Shown piece after piece: positions 1-5,282 of a stretch of DNA of 5,282 nucleotides. Positions within the stretch are counted from its first letter, which is position 1; each line of letters starts with the position of its first letter. Source of the DNA: Patescibacteria group bacterium (GTDB lineage: Bacteria > Patescibacteriota > Dojkabacteria > SC72); assembly GCA_018818345.1 (NCBI GenBank), contig JAHISI010000017.1, forward strand, positions 1-5,282, in the 5' to 3' direction. The notes beneath the pieces were generated by a model. The model ran no database searches and was not told the DNA's origin. It saw only the letters and a list, made by a program, of their open reading frames with translations. The position numbers and the translations under genes are program-made.

Positions 1-309
1 AAGAATACTACCCATCGAAGCAGCTAAGCCAACAGCAATGGTTGAAATATCACACTTAATGTAGTTCATGGTATCTAGAATAGCCATACCAGCAGTAATA
101 ACCCCACCAGGGGAATTTATGAACATTTGAATAGGCTCATCAGGATTCTCTTTCTCTAGGAAAAGCAATTGAGCAACAACAATGTTTGCCATCTCAACAT
201 CAATCACACCAGTGACAAATATAATTCTATCCTTGAGAAGTCTAGAGTATATATCATATGCTCTCTCACCCTCCCTATCCTTTTCAATGACAGTTGGTAT
301 TAAATACAT
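1..309 (-). CDS. clpP: ATP-dependent Clp protease proteolytic subunit ClpP (partial, N-terminal 103 residues)
   Basis: ClpP is the serine peptidase that forms the double-heptamer degradation chamber fed by ClpX/ClpA-type unfoldases in the cytoplasm. Reading from ATG 309-307 leftwards gives 103 residues before the window edge, about half the usual length of about 200. The start matches the family closely: an IPTVIEK opening, then GERAYDIYSRLLKDRIIF, then NSPGG near residues 65-69 (oxyanion-hole region). The nucleophile motif ASMGS lies at 97-101, with Ser98 the catalytic serine. The catalytic His and Asp lie beyond the window. The gene sits 22 bp downstream of tig on the same strand, the common tig-clpP order, so co-transcription is likely. 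No Shine-Dalgarno site precedes the ATG: the only purine stretch (AAGGAT, 340-335) is the last codons of tig and is 25 bases away. The identification is very secure; the truncation is only the window edge. Confidence 0.97.
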   Translation of the reverse strand, partial: MYLIPTVIEKDREGERAYDIYSRLLKDRIIFVTGVIDVEMANIVVAQLLFLEKENPDEPIQMFINSPGGVITAGMAILDTMNYIKCDISTIAVGLAASMGSIL

Positions 310-331
310 AATATTTAACAGATTAAATTAA

Positions 332-1369
332 TTAATCCTTATGCATCTCTCCCAAAACCTCTTTTATGAATGCTTCGAAAGCCTTCTGCTTAAGATCTAC
401 ATTCTTAACATATGCTTGCCAATTTTCATCATCATATACACTCATATCTGTACCCTTAGGAGCATTCTTTTTCAACTCCTCTATCCTTTGTGCTAATTCT
501 GCATCATTCATATCAATATTATGCTCTTTCATATACATCTTTAAGAATGTATCTGTTTGCAAAGCCTCTTTAGAATCATTCTCCCAAAGCTCTCTCATCT
601 TCTCAATAGTTAGATTTTGTGATTTCATGAACTCTTCTGCCTTTACACCTTTTTGTTCCATATCATATCTAAATGATCTTTCTCTCTCTCTTGCTTCATA
701 CATAATTGCAGGTTTTGGTATATCAATCTCACAAAGCTTAATAGCTTCATCTAAAGCTTTCTCCTGTCTCTTGTGTAAAAGCATATGCTCCTTTTGAGCC
801 TTCATTGCTTCTTCAATCTGTTTTCTTAACTCCTTCATATCCTTAACCTCGGGAAGCTCAATCATCTTTGCTACTTCTACTGCCCAAGCATCATTGATTT
901 CCTTCTCCTTGGTCTTGTAATTCTTCTTAATATCATCAATAGCTTCATCGATCTCCTTCTTGGTAATTGTAGCCTCTTCTTTTTCAACCTTTATCTTTTT
1001 TAGATTTGCCAATTTGAATTCTGGCATTACGGTAACAGCAATTGTTAATACAACGTCCTTGTCTACTTCTAACTTAGGGATTTCCTTGTACTCAGGAGGA
1101 GCAATTGGATCTAATGCTTCTTTCTGTATAGCTGTGGAGATATACAAAGGAGCAATCTTTTCCAAAGTCTCTAATCTAACTGATTGACTTAATTGTGTTT
1201 CAACCATCTTTGTAGGAACTTTGCCTTTTCTAAAACCTTTGATATCAGTATCTTTAACCTTGTCCTTCATCATAGCCTCATAGCTTTGATTAAAACTATC
1301 TTTAGGTATGGTAATTGTAAATTCAATCGTATCCTTGCCTACATCTTTTCTCTGGTAAAAATCGTTCAT
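332..1369 (-). CDS. tig: Trigger factor, short form lacking the PPIase domain
   Basis: Trigger factor is the ribosome-associated chaperone that meets nascent chains at the exit tunnel. This 345-residue protein has the N-terminal ribosome-binding domain (about 1-130) with the signature loop GFRKGKVP at 45-52. A helical linker rich in K and E follows (about 134-157). From about 158 (INDAWAVEVAKMIELPEV) it aligns with the start of the C-terminal chaperone domain, which runs to the end and includes DIPKPAIMYEARERE (216-230) and a closing helix with W317. E. coli TF is 432 residues and carries an FKBP-type PPIase domain at about 150-246. Here that segment is simply absent, with no frameshift, so this looks like a stable architecture rather than a broken gene. 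The start at ATG 1369-1367 is preceded by an A-rich stretch and no Shine-Dalgarno site. The gene lies 38 bp after the sortase stop and 22 bp before clpP. Prolyl isomerase activity is presumably missing (inference). Confidence 0.96.
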   Translation of the reverse strand: MNDFYQRKDVGKDTIEFTITIPKDSFNQSYEAMMKDKVKDTDIKGFRKGKVPTKMVETQLSQSVRLETLEKIAPLYISTAIQKEALDPIAPPEYKEIPKLEVDKDVVLTIAVTVMPEFKLANLKKIKVEKEEATITKKEIDEAIDDIKKNYKTKEKEINDAWAVEVAKMIELPEVKDMKELRKQIEEAMKAQKEHMLLHKRQEKALDEAIKLCEIDIPKPAIMYEARERERSFRYDMEQKGVKAEEFMKSQNLTIEKMRELWENDSKEALQTDTFLKMYMKEHNIDMNDAELAQRIEELKKNAPKGTDMSVYDDENWQAYVKNVDLKQKAFEAFIKEVLGEMHKD

Positions 1370-1407
1370 TTTTTAATAGTTTTAACTTAATATTTAGTCC
1401 GAAAAGT

Positions 1408-2097
1408 CTACACTTTTTTGTATAATTTGTCTAGTTTTGCCGTTATGACAAGCCTTTGCTCTGAAGTCCATAGCGGTGTACACGTAAGTAAGGTTAGTCT
1501 GTAATCGTCTGTTTTTTGAAGAATTGAAATATCGTTGGGCTCGACTATTTGAATATCAGTTACAATATATGTGTATGATCCTTCGTCTTGGACAATGTTA
1601 ATACTGTCCCCTATCTTTACCTTATCCAGATTGAAAAAAGTATTCTTAGCAGGAGGAAGATATTGGAACCTGTGCCCTATGATTACTGAATTCCCTTTTT
1701 GTCCAGGATATACTGAAGTTGGAAAATGCCAAAAGCCCTCCATCATTGATTGGGAAGTTGTGCCTTCTGATATTCTCCCAGAGATATTAGCAGTGTCTAC
1801 GGAAAGATTGGCGTGTAATTCTTCAAGAAGCTTCCTGTCTAGAATGAAATCTTTTCCAATTGATTCCTCTATGGAGTTGGCTGCGAATACCTTGATTTCA
1901 AATTTTTCTAGAGTTGGAGAAATCCTAGACAAAAAGTCTATGTATATATTTTTTGATGTACGATATGGGTTTAGATCTTGGAATATCAAGGAGACTCGAT
2001 TGAATGAAGGATATATGAAAAGGAATCCCAAAAGTGAAATCACCAATAGTATGAGGAATACGGTTATACTAATTTTTGCAGTCTTGTTTAATTGCAT
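1408..2097 (-). CDS. Membrane-anchored sortase, class E-like
   Basis: Sortases are cysteine transpeptidases that cut a C-terminal sorting motif in secreted proteins and join them to a surface nucleophile. This 229-residue protein has a short basic N-terminus, one membrane segment at about 9-29 and a juxtamembrane region (30-98). The sortase beta-barrel occupies about 99-225. The catalytic triad is visible: His142 in VIIGHRF, Cys206 in LTLLTCTPLW and Arg215 in SEQRLVITAKL. The FWHFPTS..PG..GNS approach to the His and the TCTPLW/RLVI ending resemble class D/E enzymes often found in actinobacteria and Candidate Phyla genomes; class E-like is my best guess, not a firm class call. The N-terminal anchor would place the enzyme on the outer face of the membrane. 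It is first in a co-directional row with tig and clpP, and is divergent from the Ig-like surface protein at 2193. An out-of-frame ATG at 2103-2101 opens a four-codon frame overlapping the chosen start. Confidence 0.93.
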   Translation of the reverse strand: MQLNKTAKISITVFLILLVISLLGFLFIYPSFNRVSLIFQDLNPYRTSKNIYIDFLSRISPTLEKFEIKVFAANSIEESIGKDFILDRKLLEELHANLSVDTANISGRISEGTTSQSMMEGFWHFPTSVYPGQKGNSVIIGHRFQYLPPAKNTFFNLDKVKIGDSINIVQDEGSYTYIVTDIQIVEPNDISILQKTDDYRLTLLTCTPLWTSEQRLVITAKLDKLYKKV

Positions 2098-2104
2098 ACC
2101 ATGT

Positions 2105-2110
2105 ATTTTA
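2105..2110 (-). promoter_or_regulatory. Possible -10 element for the sortase gene
   Basis: On the minus strand TAAAAT (5 of 6 to TATAAT) lies seven bases upstream of the sortase ATG. If used, transcription would begin at or next to the start codon and the message would be leaderless. There is no convincing -35 (ATGCAA at 2133-2128) and no TG extension, so in an AT-rich gap this could be chance. Confidence 0.25.
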
Positions 2111-2144
2111 CTATCTTTGGGCTACAGTTGCATTAATTTGTGGT

Positions 2145-2175
2145 TTGTAATATCCTAAATATAGAAGTATATAAT
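2145..2175 (+). promoter_or_regulatory. Candidate promoter for the Ig-like surface protein gene
   Basis: A perfect TATAAT lies at 2170-2175 in the divergent gap. TTGTAA (4 of 6) at 2145-2150 is a possible -35 with a long 19-bp spacer. Transcription would start near 2182, leaving a leader of only about 10 bases. An AGGT at 2184-2187 is the only weak Shine-Dalgarno-like match. The -10 is the solid part of this call; the -35 is doubtful. Confidence 0.45.
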
Positions 2176-2192
2176 TTTAATATAGGTCTAGG

Positions 2193-3134
2193 ATGGCAAA
2201 TAAGAAGTCCAAAACTATAAATACTGCACCCAAAGAAGTTAAGCAAATTATTAAGAAAGAAAAATCAATGGTAGCTAAAGTGGAAGTTAAAGCACCTAGA
2301 GATTCTGAAAAAGTATCTCAGATTGTTGGTGCAATATTCATATTCCTTGGTGTATTGTTGGTTGCCTTTGGCGTCTATTCATTTATTAAGTACAGTGCAA
2401 CTCCTCAATTAAATGAGACCCTGGTATCTCCATCTGTTTCAGATATCCCATCTATTACAAACAACAGTACCGTAACAGTTAGTGGTAATGCAAATGGTTA
2501 CGATACAGTATATGTATATGTTAATGGTGAAAAGAACCAGACTGTTAAGGTCGGAAACAAGGGAGATTTTAGTACAGAAGTTACATTAAATGATGAAGGA
2601 AAGTACGAGATCACAGTAGCAGGTGTGAAGGGTTTCCCAAAGCGATATCTTTCTGCACAATCCTTAGCTGAGGTAATTACATTGGACAAACAGGCTCCTG
2701 TATTAGAAGAGATTAACTATTCTAAGGAAGTAGGAACAGAAACATTCACAGTTACAGGTACTGTAGAAGAAGATGCTCAGGTAATTGTAAAGCGAGGTAC
2801 AGACTACTACAGCGCAACTTGTGATGCACAGGGATATTTCAAGATTGTTAGTATTGCATTGGATCAAGGCGCAAACGTATTCAATATGGTAATTAAGGAT
2901 ACTGCAGGAAACGAGACTGTTTTAGATGGAGAAATCAAAGTAACCTACTCTCCTGACAGTAGCGTCAATGGAGATGCTGTAACAGATGATTCTCTTCCAG
3001 TAGCTGCAGGTGAATTTAGTAGAATGGCAGATTATCTTCTTGGAGATAATTTGGTCCTAGTATTTGGAATCTTGGCATTACTTTCTGGTGTTACAACCAC
3101 ATCAGTTTTGTATTTGAAGTCAAAGAGAGAATAG
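2193..3134 (+). CDS. Membrane-anchored surface protein with two Ig-like domains and an LPVAAG-like C-terminal tail
   Basis: I do not recognise a named gene. The 313-residue protein opens with a very basic stretch (1-42, many Lys) and a membrane segment at about 43-66. A short linker leads to two beta-rich Ig-like domains (about 80-165 and 168-252). The domain boundaries carry typical cues: NSTVTVSGNANG in the first, and DKQAPVLEEI followed by TFTVTGTVEEDAQVIVKRG and KDTAGNET in the second. These are hallmarks of the bacterial Ig-like / glucodextranase-B-like fold. After an acidic linker come LPVAAG (268-273), a hydrophobic segment (about 286-307) and the basic end KSKRE. By the positive-inside rule both termini are cytoplasmic and the Ig domains lie outside. 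The layout resembles a sortase sorting signal, and a sortase is divergently encoded 95 bp away, but the motif is not canonical. No enzymatic motif is visible; adhesion or an envelope scaffold role is a guess. ATG 2193 is preferred; ATG 2268 (M26) is a possible internal start. Confidence 0.88.
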   Translation: MANKKSKTINTAPKEVKQIIKKEKSMVAKVEVKAPRDSEKVSQIVGAIFIFLGVLLVAFGVYSFIKYSATPQLNETLVSPSVSDIPSITNNSTVTVSGNANGYDTVYVYVNGEKNQTVKVGNKGDFSTEVTLNDEGKYEITVAGVKGFPKRYLSAQSLAEVITLDKQAPVLEEINYSKEVGTETFTVTGTVEEDAQVIVKRGTDYYSATCDAQGYFKIVSIALDQGANVFNMVIKDTAGNETVLDGEIKVTYSPDSSVNGDAVTDDSLPVAAGEFSRMADYLLGDNLVLVFGILALLSGVTTTSVLYLKSKRE

Positions 3135-3161
3135 ATCTAATCAAATAACATAGATTGCTTT

Positions 3162-3190
3162 AGAGGGGATTAATCTCCCCTCTTTTGTTT
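3162..3190 (+). terminator. Rho-independent terminator after the Ig-like protein gene
   Basis: An 8-bp perfect stem AGAGGGGA / TCCCCTCT (3162-3169 with 3176-3183) encloses the six-base loop TTAATC and is followed by TTTGTTT. It begins 27 bases after the stop at 3134. The opposite strand lacks a U-tract, so it works only on the plus strand. It is one of the few GC-rich spots in the window. Confidence 0.9.
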
Positions 3191-3195
3191 AAAGC

Positions 3196-3204
3196 TGATA
3201 TAAT
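3196..3204 (+). promoter_or_regulatory. Extended -10 promoter for the AI-2E permease gene
   Basis: TGATATAAT is a perfect extended -10 (TGnTATAAT) placed just after the terminator. The -35 position falls inside the terminator's 3' arm and shows no match, as is tolerated for extended -10 promoters. Transcription would begin near 3211, so GTG 3205 would lie upstream of the message and ATG 3232 would have a leader of about 20 bases. Confidence 0.6.
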
Positions 3205-3231
3205 GTGAACAGTAAATTATTCAACATCATT

Positions 3232-4395
3232 ATGGGAAAAATATTTTCATTCAAGGATACAAGTAAAGAGATAAAGGAAGTGGAAAGAAGAGGTCTAGAA
3301 GAATTGAGAGAGGCTGTTAAGTACAATGAGAAAGCAGAAAAAACAAAGCCTGTCATAGTTGTTGAATTCTCATGGGGAATGTTGGCTTTAGTAATTTTGA
3401 TTTTGGCTATTATATTCTTTGGTAATCAACTTGTAAGCGTCGCTATTTTTCTTTTCTTGGGATTTGTATTTACATCTGCTGCAAGACCAGTTATTAATTG
3501 GCTTATTTCAAAACGAATACCAAGAGGTTGGAGTGTTACAATAACATATTTTGTAGCCGTAATTTTAATGCTTTCAATCCTTTCTGTTGTCATTATCCCA
3601 CTTGTAAGTCAGCTTTCTGATTTAGTCAAAGTCTTTCCGGGTTGGGTTGAACAACTTGTCGCTAACTTCAATGGATTTACATTTGGTAGCATAACAATTG
3701 ACTCTGCAGCGGTCACACAGTTCGTATCTAATGGACTTCAAACGCTTTCAGTTGGTGATAGCTTCAAAAATATTGCGGGTGCTGTTACAAGTGTATTTGG
3801 TACTACTGGATTAATGGTATCTTCACTAATACTTTCCATATATCTTTCCTTAGAGCATGACTCAATATTGGAGTTTGGGTTAATCAAAGTTGTCTCCGAT
3901 GAGAAGCGAGATAGAATTAAGAAGTTGGTGCTGGATGTTGAAAGAAAATTAGGTAGATGGATGCTTGGACAAGCAACCGTAAGTACAATCGCAGGTGTGT
4001 TCGCTGGAATTTTGTTAACAATATTTCAGGTACCATTTGCACTCCCATTAGCATTGCTAGTTGCTTTGCTTGATGCAGTTCCAGGGATTGGAGCAACTAT
4101 TGCAGTTGCACTGTGCGCATTAATTGCATTAATAACAGTTGGACTTTGGCCTGCAGTTATATTGCTTGCGATATTCTTAGTCTATCAACAGATAGAAAAT
4201 AATTTCATAATTCCAAAAGTAATTGGTAATGCCATTGGTTTTAAACCTGTCATTATCATGCTCGGTGTATTCACATTCCTAATCCTTTTTGGGATTCTAG
4301 GTGCTTTAGTAGCGGTACCTTTGATGGTAATGTTACAAATATTCTATGAGTTCTATATCGACTTGCAAAAATTAAAAGCTAAAGGTATTGTTTAG
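3232..4395 (+). CDS. AI-2E family transporter (PerM/TqsA-like polytopic membrane protein)
   Basis: This 387-residue integral membrane protein belongs to the AI-2E/UPF0118 permease family. Known members export autoinducer-2 or move ions and small solutes; the substrate here cannot be told. A charged cytoplasmic N-terminus (1-42) is followed by hydrophobic segments at about 45-80, 101-125 and 190-206, then a charged loop (209-245) and a cluster of helices from 248 to 374. Family motifs are clear: RPVINWL (85-91), DAVPGIGATI (281-290), QQIENNFIIPKVIG (319-332) and FGILGALVAVPL (353-364). Length fits the family norm of 340-400. I chose ATG 3232 over the in-frame GTG 3205, which would add nine residues, because GTG directly abuts the TATAAT of the extended -10. 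No Shine-Dalgarno site precedes either start. The gene has its own promoter after a terminator, and no terminator follows before the PEP-synthase-like gene 33 bp downstream, so read-through is plausible. Confidence 0.92.
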   Translation: MGKIFSFKDTSKEIKEVERRGLEELREAVKYNEKAEKTKPVIVVEFSWGMLALVILILAIIFFGNQLVSVAIFLFLGFVFTSAARPVINWLISKRIPRGWSVTITYFVAVILMLSILSVVIIPLVSQLSDLVKVFPGWVEQLVANFNGFTFGSITIDSAAVTQFVSNGLQTLSVGDSFKNIAGAVTSVFGTTGLMVSSLILSIYLSLEHDSILEFGLIKVVSDEKRDRIKKLVLDVERKLGRWMLGQATVSTIAGVFAGILLTIFQVPFALPLALLVALLDAVPGIGATIAVALCALIALITVGLWPAVILLAIFLVYQQIENNFIIPKVIGNAIGFKPVIIMLGVFTFLILFGILGALVAVPLMVMLQIFYEFYIDLQKLKAKGIV

Positions 4396-4428
4396 TATAT
4401 ATACCATTATTATTTAACTGCCCAGTAA

Positions 4429-5282
4429 ATGGAAAACTCAATACCAAGAAAGAACAATATATTCTTTTTTGAAGATTTCTCAGCTAAAGAATTGAATGAA
4501 AACAAGGTTGGTCGAAAGGGCCTTAGTCTTTTCACTCTTAAAGAAATGGATGTTCCAGTTCCTGAATTTTTTGTTGTTGCAAGTAGTGTATACACCGAAT
4601 TTTGTACTAAGGCGTTGAATGACAGGAAAGAAAAACTTTTAGAAAAAGGTAAGAATCCTGAAAATGAAGAAGTCCTTAAAGCTTTGTTAGATGAAGATTT
4701 CTCGAAGGAAGTACAAGAAGATATTTTAAGTGCATATACTCGCCTATCTGGTTTCTCCGATGCTTGGGTATCTGTACGATCCTCAGTTGTATTCCCTGCT
4801 AATGATAATATCTCTTTTAGTGGAATATTTAGTACTGAACTTAATGTAAGAAAGTATGAAGATCTAAAGAGTGCAATTAAAAAGGTCTATGGTTCTCTCT
4901 TTACTGATGATGTTGTGGCATATGCTAACAAATTAGATATTGATCTCGCTGAGGTTAAACTTGCTGTGGTTGTACAGAAGATGGTACAAGCAGAGATTTC
5001 AGGTGTGGTATTTACAGTAGATCCAATTACGCAAGATGATACCAAATTAGGTATTGAAGCGGTGTATGGTCTTGGTGATGTTATATCTACTGGAGAAGTT
5101 ACTCCTGATTCTTACCTATTGAATAAACGAGACCTTAGTATTTTGGAAAAACATATTGCTCCTCAAGAGTGGATGAAGGTTAGAACTATGAATCCTTCTC
5201 GTGGAAGAAGAGGTAATGAGGAAAAGATTAAGATCTCAGCAGGTTGGAGTCACAAACAGAAATTGAATGACAAAGATATACA
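4429..5282 (+). CDS. ppsA: PEP synthase / pyruvate phosphate dikinase family protein (partial, N-terminal 284 residues)
   Basis: This is the N-terminal nucleotide-binding part of a PPDK_N family enzyme. Phosphoenolpyruvate synthase converts pyruvate, ATP and water to PEP, AMP and phosphate through a phosphohistidine, linking to gluconeogenesis. The frame stays open to the window end. Seen in order are KVGRKGLSL at 26-34 (ATP-site Lys region), WVSVRSS at 113-119 (Arg117 the conserved phosphate-contacting Arg), VVQKMVQAEISGVVFTVDP at 181-199, IEAVYGLGDVISTGEVTPDSY at 209-229 and the start of the linker at KQKLNDKDI. After RSS the usual TAEDLPDASFAGQ-like stretch is replaced by VVFPANDNISFSGI (120-133). 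The phosphohistidine and PEP-binding domains lie outside the window, so PEP synthase versus another PPDK_N phosphotransferase (rifampicin phosphotransferase type) is not settled; the VTPDSY context favours PEP synthase. The start at ATG 4429 has no Shine-Dalgarno site. It lies 33 bp after the permease stop. Confidence 0.9.
   Translation, partial: MENSIPRKNNIFFFEDFSAKELNENKVGRKGLSLFTLKEMDVPVPEFFVVASSVYTEFCTKALNDRKEKLLEKGKNPENEEVLKALLDEDFSKEVQEDILSAYTRLSGFSDAWVSVRSSVVFPANDNISFSGIFSTELNVRKYEDLKSAIKKVYGSLFTDDVVAYANKLDIDLAEVKLAVVVQKMVQAEISGVVFTVDPITQDDTKLGIEAVYGLGDVISTGEVTPDSYLLNKRDLSILEKHIAPQEWMKVRTMNPSRGRRGNEEKIKISAGWSHKQKLNDKDI

Noticed and set aside
366..797. Open frame of 143 codons on the plus strand opposite tig, rich in Ser, Cys and Phe.
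   Set aside because: Its composition is what the reverse complement of Lys/Glu-rich coding sequence gives. tig is unambiguous on the other strand.
1421..1426. TATAAT on the plus strand inside the 3' end of the sortase gene.
   Set aside because: No plus-strand gene follows and there is no -35. It falls in codons for the Lys-Leu-Tyr tail of the sortase on the other strand.
1571..2158. Long open frame on the plus strand (195 codons) opposite the sortase gene.
   Set aside because: It is antisense to a gene with a full sortase catalytic triad, its translation shows no family motif, and it has no start context. It is a shadow frame.
2101..2192. Divergent intergenic region checked for a small RNA, riboswitch or operator.
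   Set aside because: No stable stem-loop or clear symmetric repeat was seen; only promoter-like AT-rich elements are present.
4384..4405. GGTAT/ATACC inverted repeat and the small palindrome GTATATATAC (4395-4404) after the permease gene, considered as a terminator or operator.
   Set aside because: The stem is only five weak pairs with a 12-base loop, there is no clean U-tract, and AT-rich palindromes of this size are expected by chance here.
4410..4595. Minus-strand frame of 61 codons at the start of the PEP-synthase-like gene.
   Set aside because: It overlaps clear PPDK_N coding sequence on the plus strand and shows no recognisable content.

Overview
The window reads as an ordinary stretch of chromosome from an AT-rich bacterium with compact gene spacing. 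Several features point to a Candidate Phyla Radiation (Patescibacteria) genome. These are a shortened trigger factor, a membrane-anchored class-E-like sortase of the type common in that group, a surface protein with Ig-like domains, an AI-2E-type permease, and almost no recognisable Shine-Dalgarno sites. This placement is inferred from gene content and protein style; there is no rRNA or ribosomal-protein marker here. All genes read through in the standard code. The four visible stops are TAG three times and TAA once, and no in-frame TGA occurs.

Left half, minus strand, in transcription order: a sortase (2097 to 1408), trigger factor tig (1369 to 332) and the first 103 codons of clpP (309 to the window edge). 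The gaps are 38 and 22 bp, so the three could be one transcript. tig next to clpP is a classic proteostasis pair: nascent-chain chaperone plus ATP-dependent protease core. The trigger factor keeps its ribosome-docking loop and C-terminal chaperone body but has no room for the PPIase (FKBP) domain.

Right half, plus strand: a 95-bp divergent intergenic region separates the sortase from a membrane-anchored protein with two Ig-like domains (2193-3134), which ends in an LPVAAG-like motif, a hydrophobic segment and a basic tail. A strong intrinsic terminator (3162-3190) closes that gene. An extended -10 promoter (3196-3204) follows at once and drives an AI-2E family permease. The position of that promoter argues for ATG 3232 rather than GTG 3205 as its start. 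A PEP-synthase-like gene then begins at 4429 and runs off the right edge.

No RNA genes, insertion sequences, CRISPR arrays or attachment sites were seen, and no gap between genes exceeds about 100 bp. Nothing here amounts to a clearly new system. The points most worth a second look are the PPIase-less trigger factor, the sortase with its possible divergently transcribed substrate, and the near-absence of Shine-Dalgarno sites.
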